The notes under the pieces were generated by a model. The model saw only the letters and a list, made by a program, of their open reading frames with translations, was not told the DNA's origin and ran no database searches. From Callorhinus ursinus (lineage: Eukaryota; Chordata; Mammalia; Carnivora; Otariidae), in contig NW_020312785.1 in NCBI RefSeq assembly GCF_003265705.1, forward strand, positions 23,219,182 to 23,283,181: a stretch of 64,000 nucleotides of DNA, read 5' to 3'. How positions within the stretch are numbered: the first letter of the stretch is position 1; the number at the start of each line of letters is the position of its first letter. Position numbers and translations under genes: made by a program. This document shows, one piece after another, positions 1-11,835 of this stretch.

Positions 1-499
1 ATGGGAGGCGACAGAGATTTAAACCCATGGGGTTTCTAGGACACATTTGAGAAAAGACTGGAGATACAATGGTAGTATAATGAGAAAGAAATATATGCAG
101 GAAAATGAGAATACCAGAATGGATTAAAGGAAATTAAAGACTATGAAACAGAGAGAGTAACCCACCAAGTTTGAGAAGGTCTTAAAATATAGATAGAATA
201 CATGAGATTTAATGTAAATGACAAATAAGAAAGCTTTTGTCTATTCTTCACTGAACAAGAAGTAAGATGGTAAGAGTTTTTTTTTTTTAGAAAAACTGTT
301 GCTCAGTTAGTATATGCTTTAAAGAGACACTTGGAATTGGTTTGAATAAGCTATATCTGCCAAGTCAGGGAATGTCAGGGCAAGGTCAGACTCGTGGCAC
401 GCGCGTGCGTGTGTGTGTGTGTGTCTAGCATGTGGTGGTTAGTGCAATCTTTGGTTCATCCAATACAAATTTAGAATGCTATGTTCTGCATTCAGTAAA
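1..499. other. Unassigned AT-rich sequence
   Basis: I see no gene or named repeat here. A short alternating tract of CG/TG steps running into (GT)n lies at about 397-424; it is the only structured piece. Confidence 0.5.
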
Positions 500-602
500 T
501 AAATACCCATTATTATTCTCATTTTACAGATGAAGAAACTGAGGCACTGAGAATTTCATTAACTTGCCCAAGGCCACACAGTAAGTAGAGGAACTGATTC
601 AA
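500..602 (-). repeat. MIR SINE fragment
   Basis: The + strand reads 'cattttacagatgaagaaac' followed by 'tgaggcactgag' and 'cttgcccaaggccacacagt'. This is the reverse complement of the conserved core of MIR, an old tRNA-derived SINE shared by all mammals. Only the core and part of the flank remain and no TSD is visible. The two short antisense reading frames over and beside it are not genes. Confidence 0.88.
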
Positions 603-1262
603 TAAAGATAAATGAGGTATCTTCTCTAGCAGTGTACCAGTGCTCCTTCAAATACATTTCATACATAGAAACACACACAAACATGATATTTGTCATCATA
701 TATTTAAACAGGACTAATTCATCCCTGCTTTTGACCTGCAAAAAGTGGATTTTTTTTGTATTCAGGGAAAATGCTTGTTTCTCAGACCCAAGCAACAGTG
801 AGGGGATGTTTTAACATTAGATTTAAAAGCACTCTAGATTGGCTATTCATGATTTTTAATCATGATTTGAGGTTCCCCATAAGTTTTCTCCATGCCTGTA
901 AACATCATTTTGGCAGTAGGCAATACATGGATCTTCCTGCTGCCTGAAGACACCTAAGCAGTTGGCGTCACTATCTCCTTCTTTCCTGCTAGTTATTGGA
1001 AGAAGAATTTTATCACAATCTTAAAATGACAAATGAATAAGGAGCTAAGGCCATTAAGTCAGTTTTTCTCTAAAATTATAAAACAGGTCCTCCAGAATAT
1101 AGCTTTTATAAAAACCATAAAGCTGACCAAAACAAACAAAAATAAACAAAGGTGCCAGGACCAAGGATTATAGATCTGAATGTCATTTCATTATCAAACC
1201 ATCAGCTTTGAAGTTCTACCTCTTAATTGCACTCCAAGGTCCAGGAACTGGGTTCTTGTCAT
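603..1262. other. Unassigned sequence
   Basis: No gene and no recognisable repeat. Short reading frames at 559-795 (minus), 632-814 and 756-947 are of chance length for AT-rich DNA. Confidence 0.5.
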
Positions 1263-1272
1263 CTAAAAGGCA

Positions 1273-1362
1273 ACTAATGAATCATTGAACTATATCAAAA
1301 ACTAATGATGTACTATACATTGTCTAACTGAATTTAAATTAAAAAAAAAATCATTTAAAAAA
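1273..1362 (+). mobile_element. L1 3' terminal fragment with TSD
   Basis: About 80 bp resembling a carnivore L1 3' end ('atcaaaaactaatgatgtac', 'aactgaatttaaatt') followed by an A-rich tail. It is flanked by a direct repeat 'taaaaggcaa' at 1263-1272 and 1363-1372, as expected of target-primed reverse transcription. The copy is cut off deep inside the 3' UTR, the usual fate of L1 insertions. Confidence 0.7.
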
Positions 1363-1424
1363 TAAAAGGCAAAGGAATAAAAAGGTGGGCAACAAAGATT
1401 TAATAGTCTGCCAAAACCAACAAA

Positions 1425-1680
1425 ATTAAGAGTATGGACTCTGGAGTAAGACACTGGCTACATTTGAATTTTAGCTCTGCCACCTAGCAAATGATCTTGG
1501 ACAAATTACCTGAATACTCACTGCCTCAGTGTCCTTGTTTATAAAATGGAAACAATAGCATATCTATCTAATAGGGTTGAAGTAAGGATGAAATGAGTTA
1601 ATACATGTAAACAAAATTACAGCAACACCTACACAGGGTTGTGCTTTATACATGTTGGCTGTTGCTGTCATTGTTATTCC
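1425..1680 (+). repeat. MIR SINE
   Basis: A long MIR copy in sense orientation. It has the tRNA-like half ('actctggagtaagacactgg', then 'tttagctctgccacctagc'), then the core 'cctcagtgtccttgtttata' and 'aaaatggaaacaatagca', then the 3' part that MIR shares with L2. The divergence is heavy, as expected for an element active early in mammalian history. Confidence 0.9.
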
Positions 1681-1889
1681 TTCACGTCAATCCCCTTAAG
1701 AATCTTGACTGAATGATCAGTAATGATTGTCTTTATTTCCTTTTCTCTGTTTTATCCCCAACCCAGCTTTTGTTTTTCATAATACCAAACCACTGGAACT
1801 GCATTTGTCAATCACCAGTGACCATCATGTTACCAAAGCCAAAAGCCATTTGCAATTCTTATATTACTAACATTTAACACTTTTAATTA

Positions 1890-2530
1890 TTGACTTCTCA
1901 TCAAAACATTTTGTTTTCTTTACTTCCAGATCACGTTTCCTGGGTTCCATCTTGCTCAGTGACACTTCCATCTCAGTCACTTCTGACTCCTTCTTCCCAG
2001 CCAATAAATATTTGAGTGCTGCAGGACTCATTCCTAGACTTCCTTCTCTATATACATGCAACCTCATCGTAGGTAATCTCATACAACTTTATGACTTTAA
2101 ATAGCATCTTTATGTGATGACTCTAAATTTATAATTCCAGCTCTAATTCCAACCCAGACTTCTCCATTGGTCTCCATACTCATGCCAGAATCACTTACAT
2201 GCCTAGCTGATATCGCCACTTGCAAATAAAATAGAAATCACAAAATTAAAATGTCCAAAATACACTCTGTCATTTTCTGATCCTCTCTCCAAGAAAAGGC
2301 CTATGCTCTTGTGAAACAATTACCATCGATTTTGTTTGCAGCTCCTTTGGGATAAAATATCACAGGAAGATGTGATATATGTATTTAGGTTGTTCTTGTG
2401 TTCCAAGTTTCTGAGAGTAAGAACCCATACCTTACTAGCCCCTGCATCCATTGTGTACCCATTATAGTCCATAGCACTCAAAGACTATTTTGCAAATGAT
2501 TAAGTGAATGAAAGAATCCTACCTTAGGGA
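1890..2530 (+). repeat. L2 LINE fragment, sense
   Basis: Matches the 3' half of the ancient CR1-like LINE L2: 'tgactctaaatttataattc', 'ccagctctaattccaaccca' and 'aaaatgtccaaaatacactc' correspond to known L2 blocks. The L2-type end follows at about 2400-2520, closing with 'aagtgaatgaaag'. No open frame survives. The antisense 71-codon frame at 1867-2082 is a shadow. Confidence 0.7.
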
Positions 2531-2819
2531 AGATATATACTGATATCTCTTATCCTTGGGCTCCACAGATAAAAAAGAAAACCATAAAAATCATTGTTTC
2601 TTTTTAATTATCTTATTGTATTTTAATATCTAATTTTCAGAGGGACTGAAATTTTAGTTATTGTCCTTGAAATACTTGTCATGTTTCTGTGATAGTTCCT
2701 ACTCTCTATATCCACTGAGAGATAGAAAGTTCCAAGTTTATAATAGCAGTGCCCAACACTGAGTAAGTTTAATGATCAGGGTACAGGTTAAGCTAGAGAT
2801 CTAAAAATAGGATTCAACA

Positions 2820-3041
2820 TTGTGAAAAATGGTTGACAGTTCTTCAAAAATTAAGCACAGAATTACCATACAATTCAGCAAATCCACTGCTAGGTATATA
2901 CCAAAAATAATTCAAAATTCAAATATACATATTCAGAAAACATATTAAAAAAATAATTGCACAGGGATATTCATAGCAGCATTGTTAATAGCCAAAAGTT
3001 GAAACCAACAGCAACATATGAATGGGTAAACAAAAAATAGT

Positions 3042-3073
<32 letters not shown>

Positions 3074-3440
3074 CCCTACACACATGCAAATATTGAGTCA
3101 AAAAGAATGATACATACTAAAATGTGGGCAAACCTCAAAACATTATGCTTGGTGAAAGAAGTCAGACACAAAAGATAATATATTATATGATTCCATTTGT
3201 ATGAAAAATACAGAATAAGTAAGCAGAAAGCAGACTGGTGGTTGACAGGAGATGGTGAGAGGTGGAAAGAGGGAATGACTGCTTGTTGGGTATGGATTCA
3301 CTTTTTGGGGTGATAAAAATGTTTTGGAACTAGATAGAGGTAGTGGTTGCATGACAGTGTGAATACACTAAATGCCACTGAATTACATCCTTTAAAATAG
3401 TTCATTTTATGTGACTTTCACCGAAAAAATAAAATATGGC
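2820..3440 (+). repeat. Ancient L1 3' end (L1M type)
   Basis: Decayed end of L1 ORF2 and its 3' UTR. Recognisable pieces are 'attaccatacaattcagcaa' (Y-D-P-A-I block), 'attcatagcagcattgttaa' (F-I-A-A block) and 'atgcttggtgaaagaagtca' (M-L-S-E block). A 3' UTR follows, ending in 'gtgactttcaccgaaaaaat'. A (CA)n tract at 3044-3073 interrupts it. It predates carnivores. Confidence 0.88.
3044..3073 (+). repeat. (CA)n microsatellite
   Basis: About 15 uninterrupted CA units inside an ancient L1 3' end, bounded by 'tacata' and 'cccctac'. Probably polymorphic. Confidence 0.95.
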
Positions 3441-3683
3441 TCAAGATATTTCTGTCACTGAACACTCCTGAGTAGGCAAGTGGTTTGGGGCAGGTAAGCG
3501 ACAGCTCTGTGAGGTGTTCCAGGAGTATTCCAGACATGCCATTCTCTGTGGCGCTCATGATATGATTTAGCTTACATAGTTGAAGTTGGTTGAGCAGCAT
3601 CATTTCTCTGTCCTAGCCTTCAGGAAGGTGAAAATGAAGGAACTAAAGGCAAACTCTTTTCTCTTTAAAGAACATAACCAAGG

Positions 3684-3890
3684 GCGCCTGGGTGGCTCAG
3701 TCGTTAAGTGTCTGCCTTCCGCTCAGGTCATGATCCCAGCATCCCTGGGATCAAGCCCCACACTGAGCCCTGCATCGGGCTCCGTGCTCAGCAGGAAGCC
3801 TGCTTCTCCCTCTCCCACTCCCCCTGCTTGTGTTCCCTCTCTCACTGTCTCTCTCTCTGTCAAATAAATAAATAAAATCTTTAAAAAATG
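3684..3890 (+). mobile_element. Carnivore tRNA-derived SINE (SINEC) with perfect TSD
   Basis: A complete SINEC: head 'gcgcctgggtggctcag', an A-box-like 'tggctcagtcgttaagtg', a B-box-like 'ggatcaagccc' near 3749-3760, a CT-rich body, and a tail with 'caaataaataaataaaatct'. A perfect 16-bp TSD 'aagaacataaccaagg' lies at 3668-3683 and 3891-3906. These SINEs are transcribed by RNA polymerase III and copied by L1 proteins. The perfect TSD and low decay make this one of the younger copies here. Frames through it (3580-3867 plus, 3723-3926 minus) are not genes. Confidence 0.97.
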
Positions 3891-3906
3891 AAGAACATAA
3901 CCAAGG

Positions 3907-5721
3907 CAGCTGCATGTACACATCACTCTGTTTACATCTCAGTGCCTAGAACTTGGTCACATGGTCACAGTTAACTAAAGAGATCAGGAAAACTAATATA
4001 GGCCAGGCACCCATGTAGCCCTTTAAAATCAGGAGATTCTATTACCAACAGGAAGGAGAGAATGGACAAAGGAAGGCAATTAGCTGTTTCTCCTACAGAA
4101 GGTAATTGATAAATATTTTGCTAAAATGTAGAACCTGATCTTTTCAGTTCAGGAATAATAATTAGATTTAAAAAAAAAAAAGAAAGCTAGATTTATAGCA
4201 TAAGATTTCTTGCCAAGGCCATGACACATACCAAAAACTTCATACCAATATAGTATTATAATAGAAAATTCCCTATTTCTTACATAGAGAGAAAGGCTAA
4301 AGTTATAGCTATTGGTTGAATAGAATAGGTATATTATAGTTTCTAGATACTTTTATCATAATAAAATATATCAGAATCTAATGACCAGAAATAATGTTCC
4401 AATATTGAAATATGACTATACGAAGACTGTGTTTGCTATCTTTCCTCAGTGACTCTAGAGAGCTACCAAACCACATCACCAGATTCAAAAAGAAAAATGA
4501 AAAGAAAAACAAAACAAAACAAAAAACAGAACAGAACAAAACACAAGAAAATAGAAATGAGTCACTAGACCCTTAAAGCCCAGACTTGATTTACAAGGTA
4601 CAAATGCTCCGGATTTAGAACCGACCTCCTTTTCCTTACTTCAAATTAAATTACTGTTCTACCTGCACCCTGATATTTGTTCACTTAAAGCTTATGGTTT
4701 TTCATTTTTACATTTGAGGTTGAAAAATATATAAATATAATAGAAGCAATAATAACAAAGGTATCTAGTCTTAGGAGTCAAACACAAGTTTGGATTTAGC
4801 CTTGACTTGAGGCCCTCTGATTGACATTTCCATTGCTAGAGTTAACTCAAGTCATTTCAAGATCCAACTAAATTTCATTTTGTCTTATCTACAGGTTATC
4901 ATTCTTGCAAGAATCAGCTCATCCTGGCAGGATCTTGATTTAAGGCTTTAAAACTCCGTGAGGCTAAAAGAGATTTTGCAAGGTCACAAACACTGTACAT
5001 TTGTTTGGTAATACAAAACCTGAAGATGGAATGCCAGCCCATGCAAGATCACGGCAGTGGTTAAACATGCCACATGCTGCATTCTCATTCACCATCAGGA
5101 TGACTTTGGAGACTGTCTTGTTCACAGTTTTTTCTTATGGGCTGAATTTTATATTTTTTTTCCAGGTATACACTTCTGAAAATTCCGTTTTTCCCCAATT
5201 TGCTCACCTCAGAAAGGCTTGTTAGAACAGTCATCAGTATCAGTGAACACTCAAAAGGTACATTTTCTTTATCACACTTTACCTCCATCAGATAGATTTT
5301 TCCTCCTGTAGAAAGTGGTTTTTAGACTGATAAGTTGTATTACTATATATAAGCATCTAGAACTATACAACTTGGCCATTACACATTCAGAAGCATCAGT
5401 GGAATATAGAATTGAAAATATTCATATGGAAGTAATAAGTGTGTGGATATTTATAGACAACCTCATTTCTTGCACGCATGTGGATATGTCACTTAACTAT
5501 TTTTGCTATAATTTTTTATGATGTATCTGTGCATGATGTCCTCTTTCAATTTCAGATGGGTGATCTTCCATTTTAATCCATCTATAATTCACACCCACAT
5601 GAAGATTTAAGTATGTTTCATGAAAATTATGTCAATATTTCATATAAAACATAGGACAGTTAATTATATACATATATATATTAAAGAATAATAATTCACC
5701 ATACTTGTCTTGCTCTTTAGG
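3907..5721. other. Unassigned sequence
   Basis: 1.8 kb without a gene or recognisable repeat. There is an A-rich simple stretch with AAAAC units at about 4490-4550 and a short A run at 4171-4183. Reading frames at 5001-5225, 5085-5288 and 5315-5521 show no family features. Confidence 0.45.
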
Positions 5722-5800
5722 ATAGGCAACATAGCATGATGAATAAGAGTATACATTTGTAGCTAAACTGAGTTTGACTCCAAATCAGATGTAGCACTTA
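5722..5800 (+). repeat. MIR-like fragment
   Basis: 'aacatagcatgatgaataag' followed by 'agtttgactccaaatcag' resembles the tRNA-like half of MIR in sense orientation. It is strongly decayed, so the assignment is tentative. Confidence 0.5.
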
Positions 5801-5923
5801 CAATCTGACAGGCAGTGCAGTGACATTTCAAAAAGACATTTCAAAAAGGCAAAGAGTACAGAGAAAAGGTATTCCCAAGGAGAATGCAAGAGAATATTCA
5901 AAAGAAGGTGAATCTAAATAGTA

Positions 5924-6166
5924 CAGTGGTTCTTAACTAGGACAATTTTGTTCCCTTCCTCTCCCCACCTCCCCTTGCTTCTAGAACCTATGACAGTATC
6001 TGGAGACATGTCTGTCACACTGGGGTTGGAATTATTACTGTCATCCATTAGGTAAAGGCCAGAGATGCTGCTAAACATCCTACAGTGCACAGGACAACCC
6101 CCCCACCAAAACCAATTACCCACCCAAAAATGTCAACCGTGCTAATATTGAGAAAGCATGAGAGGA
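5924..6166 (+). mobile_element. MER5A-type non-autonomous hAT DNA transposon
   Basis: Starts with 'cagtggttcttaactag', contains 'tctggagacatgtctgtcac', 'gaggatgctgctaaacatcc'-like sequence at about 6060-6080 and 'tacagtgcacaggaca', and ends near 'gctaatattgagaaagc'. This is the layout of MER5A, a deletion derivative of Charlie hAT elements in eutherians. The terminal inverted repeats (cagtggttct / ttgagaaa) are still partly visible. It encodes no transposase. Confidence 0.85.
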
Positions 6167-6169
6167 TGT

Positions 6170-7895
6170 ACACTTGAATGTAATAGTTTTTTGTTGTTGT
6201 TGTTGATTTTGTTTTGTTTTGTTTATTTCTAGCCTCAGCTATCAAAAGCTCCCATCCTAGGCACCATTGTCTGGATCTGTTAATAATTTGCATCTGTGTA
6301 TGTGTGTGTGTTGGGGAGAAACAGAAGTGTAGAGATGGTATAAGGAGGAGAAAGAAGGCTATGAGTCATACCATATTCACTCAAAGAGTTGGAAGTCAGA
6401 GTATAACATTAAGAAATAAAAAGGTATTATTATTATTAATTGAGATCATTTGTTTGATCCCAAGTGTTTTTGTTTTGTTTTGTTTTGCTATTATTGTTTT
6501 TCTTTGTCCATAAACTACCTATTTTATAATCCTATAATGTATTAGATATCCTACAGTGTGTTTTTGGCTATAAGGGCAGTTATGTAAGAAAGCATAGTTG
6601 AAGCCACAAACACCAGCTTTACTGCTGGAAAAATGGCTCAGTGAACCTCTTTGTTGTGTGAGTTAGCATGTACGAAAGATGGTCTTATGAAGGGTGGCAA
6701 GTTAGGATTAGCACTGAACACTAAACTGGAAAACTAGATCCTTGTGTGTAAATAGGTACATCTTTAAATTTTTTAATATTATTTTATGTTTTGCTTACTG
6801 TTAAACCCTACACAGAACACAATACTTGGCACTTTTCAGAATCTCAATGGACAGTTCTGACTCAACAAATGAGTTTGAGGCAATCCGAAAAAAATCTTTA
6901 ATGAAAATAAGGATTAAAAATTGATAATTATAGTTCATGGACTGGGAAGGGGACAACTAATATAAAATTAAGAGTCACCCTGAGACTGTGCATATTTAAA
7001 AATAACCTTCTGAGGTAGTCCTGTATAATTTATAAGGCCTCTTCTGGAGTAAGTAGGATTTGGCCATCAAAAGAAACAACATGAGGACACATGGAAATGT
7101 TTTCAAGTTTGAAATTGTGTTTTGAAATACAGAAAATAGTCCCTCATTTTAGGAACCAAATTTCCTTATACGTTAGTCACTTTCTTTCTAATTCAGGCCA
7201 AAGAAAACCTCTCTGTTCTCAATATGTCTTGATCATTCCATATCTATTCCTTCTCTTCCCTTATCTTTTGCTCTTCGTAATGCTTTCTCTTCTTTCTCTT
7301 CTCACTCTGAACATTGTTTCTCAACCTTCTTGATAGGTACCCTTTTCACATTTCTCTCCATCTGATCAAATGATGGTTTTCATCAGAATGTTTTGTCACC
7401 TAACATACATTTTATATGACTGCCTTTGCCTAAACATTTCTCTCCCTATCCACACAGTAAGCTCACGCACTTTTCTAAAAACTTCATTTCTAAGATTCAC
7501 ATTGTTATACATCGAATAGACATTTTCCACCACATGATTCTGTCCTAATGCCTGAAAATGTTTCAGGGGAAGGATAAGTGAAACCAGGCCAATCAGAATC
7601 TTCCCTGGAATTTTTAGAACTAGAATTGAGCAATGATCAATTGATCCACACGGATCAACAAGATGGAGGAATTTGGTTAGAAGAGGGGGAAGAGAGACAG
7701 AGACATGGAGAGATGGAAAGAGAAAGGGAGGGGATATGCATAGAAGAATAGAGAGCCTCAACGGTGTTTTCAGTCACTGTCTCCAATTATCCCACTGGTT
7801 TAGGCTTATTCTCATCCCTGAAGCTTTGAGGACAATCCCACAAAAATTTTCTTTTTGGATAATCTAATTTGAATCAGATTCATGTATTATCTAAC
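6170..7895. other. Unassigned sequence with simple repeats
   Basis: No gene seen. GTT and TTTTG simple runs lie at 6187-6229 and 6468-6487, and a short (GT)n at 6296-6310. The 121-codon antisense frame at 7396-7761 opens on TTG, not ATG, and has no recognisable domain. Confidence 0.45.
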
Positions 7896-8727
7896 AGAAG
7901 CACTTTTAAGAGGCTCCAGGATCCTTCTTCAATATACAACTTTCCCCTAGGTAATCCCTTCTCTTTTACTTTAAGTTGTCTTCTGAAACCACATTTCAAG
8001 CCAACTGCTATCTGTACAGCTTCACATCATATTCATATCATCATCATATTCTGTTTCCTCAAAGATCTTCTTCCTTCTGTGTTTCTATATTACAGCAAGC
8101 CAATTTGTCCATTTTCTTAAGCCAGAAACAGGGGTATCCTTAACAGCTCCTTTCCTTTTTTAAAATTTTTCCTGAGATAAATAATACCCAATAAATTATT
8201 TTTTAAATAAAAAATAATGGGAACAATCCATAATGAACACAACATCAAATGTGTAAAGACGAGATCAGCAGTATACCATGTGGAACCGTCCCTTTCTTTT
8301 GAGCCCTGCATTATGTCTTGTCTATTATCATCTTCTCTTACTTTTTTAGACCATTGTTAGCATTCTCCTGGGCTGTTGAAATAGCCTCCTAACTGTTCTC
8401 CCTACCTACCCCAAAGTCCTTGAATTTTTCTTTAACTTAGACAACAAAGTCATCTTTGTAATAAGCAAATAGAATTATATGCTATCCCCATTTAAAACCA
8501 TTATAATGTTCTCTATGTCCAGATGTTCCTGAATATGCTGTTTGAAGCATTTAATGATCAGATCCTGTCTCGTCTCCTACACACATCAGCAATCTCCCAC
8601 TATCAGCAATGCTGAACTTTACTCTTTCACGATACTGAACTTTCTTTCGTTCTTTAAATGCATCATTACAATTCACTCATTTCTCCCTCTCTCTCTCCCT
8701 CTCTTTCTCTCTCTCTCTCTCTCGTGT

Positions 8728-8772
<45 letters not shown>

Positions 8773-8960
8773 AACATGCTATGTCTTTGCCTGGATTGGT
8801 CTTTACAACTTATATCCCAATCTACCTATTAGGCACTTTATCCTTCAAACCTGGACCAGGTTGATTTAATCCAGGAAGACAGACATTAAATACTCTTGAT
8901 CTTCAGTTCGCTGTCCTAAACATTTTTCTCTTTTTTAGCATTAGACACTTTCTCCCTGAA
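7896..8960 (+). repeat. L2 LINE fragment, sense, split by microsatellite
   Basis: Several L2 landmarks occur in the right order: 'cttaagccagaaacaggggt' with 'atccttaacagctcc', then 'gaaatagcctcctaactg', then 'taaaaccattataatgttct', then a CT-rich 3' part. A (CT)n(GT)n tract at 8683-8769 interrupts the tail half. No coding frame survives. Confidence 0.65.
8683..8769 (+). repeat. Compound (CT)n(GT)n microsatellite
   Basis: About 40 bp of mostly CT dinucleotides switch directly at 8723 into about 45 bp of GT with one TA interruption. Confidence 0.95.
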
Positions 8961-9154
8961 TTGTCTCAACCACTTCTTATATCTTCAATTATGACTCCCA
9001 ATGCGGGGATATACTCCATTCCGAAATTACAAATATATTCAATTGCAACTATATATAAAATGGACAGCTCAAGATCAATGTGTACAAGAGTAAAAATTTC
9101 CCCCACCTTGCTTCTTAGGCAAGATATTTTCTGTTTTAGAAAATTACACAACCA

Positions 9155-9370
9155 GGGGCGCCTGGGTGGCTCAGTTGGTTAAGCGACTGCCTTCGGCTCA
9201 GGTCATAATCCTGGAGTCCCTGGATCGAGTCCCACATCAGGCTCCCTGCTTGGCAGGGAGTCTGCTTCTCTCTCTGACCCTCCCCCCTCTCATGTGCTCT
9301 CTCACTCTCATTCTCTCTGTCTCAAATAAATAAATAAAATCTAAAAAAAAAAAAAAATTAAAAAAAAAAA
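9155..9370 (+). mobile_element. SINEC with perfect 17-bp TSD
   Basis: Complete carnivore SINE: head 'ggggcgcctgggtggctcag', B-box-like 'ggatcgagtccc' at about 9222-9233, CT-rich body, 'caaataaataaataaaatct' and a long A tail. The perfect TSD 'agaaaattacacaacca' lies at 9138-9154 and 9371-9387. The intact TSD and uneroded A tail suggest a fairly recent insertion. Confidence 0.97.
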
Positions 9371-9387
9371 AGAAAATTACACAACCA

Positions 9388-10339
9388 TTTAACAAAGAAA
9401 CCTTCCTTGGCCATTCCTTCTCCCTCATGCCCGTATCATTCTCCAGCGTGCAGGACCTGAAAGACACCCTGGCCAACACACTAGCATTGTCAGTGTTTCT
9501 ATCTTTCCCAATTCCATGGTCACTGATGCTGCTGCCAACACTGTTGCTGGCATTTACATAGCAATTACTGCCAATGTCATGCCCCAACAGTGCTGTTGCC
9601 ACCATCAGCACCAATGCTGCCAATGCCTCACACTCTTTATGTCCCACAGCAATTATAAAGCAATAACTCTTTTAACTGCCACTTTTTAGTTTCTATTTCA
9701 GCCTTCTAGCCCAAGGATTTGTGTGTGAGATAATGAGATCTGTGCTATGCAATAATCTAAGGGACACAAACGATGCTCAGAATCATCCTTCCCTTCTGTG
9801 TTCAATATTTGCCAACAATCCTTCAACCAATCTTACCCATCTTGACCCTCTTTTCCCCTAGGATGAATTTTTATTTTTCTAGGAGATTTTTTTTGATCTT
9901 CCATGTAAACATACCCTCGGCTGCTCTTCACCAGTCCTCTAAATTATGCCTGAACATGTGTGAATCTGACAGTAAATATAGTTTAGGCTCATGCAGTGAC
10001 CATTGCCACTTAAGTATTAGGTAGTCAATGAATAGTTGCTGAATACAAAACTGAATGCATGCCCTTTAGTCTTCCTGTGTTTCCTTTTTCTAAAATATTT
10101 CTGGTGGTGTTTCTAACAGGTTTTCTTTTTTTACTGACCTCTAAAAAAATCATTCTTAAAGAGTGAGGAGCTCTTACAATTTCCATTTCAAATGCACACA
10201 AATTGAAAATATAGTTAAATATTGTTATCCTACTAGTATTTAGGAATATGGTTTAATTCATCAGTTGTTAATCAGATCAGTTGTGACTAATCTGTTAAAA
10301 GAGAAAAGAAGCAAAAGACAAGATATCCAGTCCTGTCCA
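9388..10339. other. Unassigned, with a CTG/CCA-rich block
   Basis: 9388-9430 ('ccttccttggccattccttc') looks like an L2 tail piece, possibly part of the copy upstream. 9478-9640 is rich in imperfect tgctgcc / ccaacac / ccaccat units, like a worn trinucleotide repeat. The 136-codon antisense frame across this block and the SINE is not a gene. The rest to 10339 shows nothing I recognise. Confidence 0.4.
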
Positions 10340-10425
10340 GGGCCAGCCCTTTGTACACCCAGTGCTTAGCACACTACCTAACATATTTTATTTTAGGTCC
10401 TCAATACTTGTTTATGAAGGGAAGG
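10340..10425 (+). repeat. L2 3' tail fragment
   Basis: 'cacccagtgcttagcacact' followed by 'acctaacatattttatttta' and 'tcctcaatacttgtttatga' is the decayed terminal block of L2, which normally ends in a 'tcaataaatatttgttgaat' type sequence. Confidence 0.6.
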
Positions 10426-10484
10426 TTATCCTGCTGAAGCTTGACTTCTCACAGAATTCCTTGGATAAGGAAATCATATCTCAA

Positions 10485-11320
10485 CCTTTTTAATGATGGT
10501 GTTCACTTCACCATTGAAAGGAAAAACTCTCTCTCCCTACTCACAGATTTAATTCTTCTGGCCACCAAATGTGTGAGGTTTTTCCCAATACCAAACAATT
10601 CTCCAATTCTCAGCTGACAATGACTGGGCATCCTACAAATTGACTCAATTCTGACACTCTCTATTTGAAGATAGCATCAGATCCTCCAGGTGAAGGGCTC
10701 AATCACACAAGACTGCCCCCCTACTTCAGATGTCAATCGCAAGCCCGAGGTTATAACCTGTACTTCTGGTCAACTGGCTATAAATTGGGGGTGCTTACAA
10801 CCCTCTCCTTGGGTAGGATAATTTGCTGTAATGGCTTACAGAACTCAGGAAAACACTATACTTATATTATACAGGGATGCAACTCAGGAAGAGCCAGATG
10901 GAAGACACGCTTAGGACAAGGTATGGAGTATGCGTGCACAGAACTTCTATGTTCTCTCTGGGTATGCCACTCTCCCAGAATCTCATTGTGTTCCCTAACC
11001 CAGAAGCTCATCAAATCTGGTTGTTCAAGAGTTTTTATAGGGTACAGTGTCTACCTCCAATTTCCCCATCTTAGAAGTCGGTGAGCGGAGCTGGAAGTTC
11101 CAACCTTCTAATCACTTGGCCTTTCTGGTTATGAGCCCTATCTTGAGCTCACCCTAGGAACCTCACCCTAAGTTACCCCATTAGCATAAACTCAGATTTC
11201 ATCAAAATGTGTTTCTATGAATAACAGAAGATATTCCTATCCCTGAGGAAATTCCAAGGGTTTTAGTAGCTCTGTCAGGAATCAGGGACAAAGAGCAAAT
11301 ATATTTCTTACTATATCACA
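10485..11320 (-). mobile_element. Probable solo LTR of an ancient endogenous retrovirus
   Basis: About 0.8 kb with the texture of a mammalian ERV LTR. Blocks such as 'ctgtaatggcttacagaact', 'aaattccaagggttttagta' and the edge 'ttcttactatatcaca' recur in eutherian genomes as I remember them. On the minus strand it would begin 'tgtgatatag', giving the expected TG start. No internal retroviral genes are next to it, so it would be a solo LTR. The left edge and TSD could not be fixed. The 139-codon frame at 10665-11084 lies inside it and is not a gene. Confidence 0.6.
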
Positions 11321-11694
11321 ACACAAGCTTTTTTAAATGGGTATGTTAGAAAATAACTTGATATTATATCAAATTATATATTACATTTGGTATATCATAT
11401 TATATGTGGAATGATATATGATAATTAAAGCATATGATATGATACATAAAAATCATCTATAAAATAACCTAACATCAGGGAAAATCTAATTAAAGTGAAG
11501 AGATAATCATTTGAGACAAATGCTATAGACATTTAAAAACATTCTTCTTCTGATTTCTTCTTTTCAAAAAGATACGTAGTTCCACCAATATATCATCCAG
11601 ACCTCCCAATGAAGCTCAGATAAATTAAATTCACAGATCTCCCAGTGAAGCACAGATAGAATGATCAGATATAACATCATTTAACTAATGTTAT

Positions 11695-11835
11695 TTATTT
11701 GAGGTAATGTGGTCCTAATTGTATCATGATTACCTGGAGTGCTTGTTAACCATGAAGATTCCCAGGGGCATTGTGTCCCAAAAATCTTGGTTTCACCAGT
11801 GTCCCAGGTAATCTGATGTGTACAAAGTTACCAAC
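11695..11835 (+). repeat. MER58-like DNA transposon fragment (tentative)
   Basis: 'tacctggagtgcttgttaac', 'gaagattcccagggg' and 'ggtaatctgatgtgtacaaa' resemble the body of MER58-type non-autonomous hAT elements. The termini are lost and the decay is strong. Confidence 0.5.

Noticed and set aside
3684..3760. tRNA gene call from A- and B-box-like sequence in the SINE heads
   Set aside because: No tRNA cloverleaf or anticodon arm can be formed; the boxes belong to SINE promoters.
7396..7761. 121-codon minus-strand frame
   Set aside because: Starts on TTG and has no motif; likely chance.
9237..9647. 136-codon minus-strand frame
   Set aside because: Composed of an antisense SINE and its T-run (a phenylalanine stretch) plus a trinucleotide-like block.
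10665..11084. 139-codon plus-strand frame
   Set aside because: Lies inside a probable solo LTR and has no domain; overlapping frame 10877-11074 has the same explanation.
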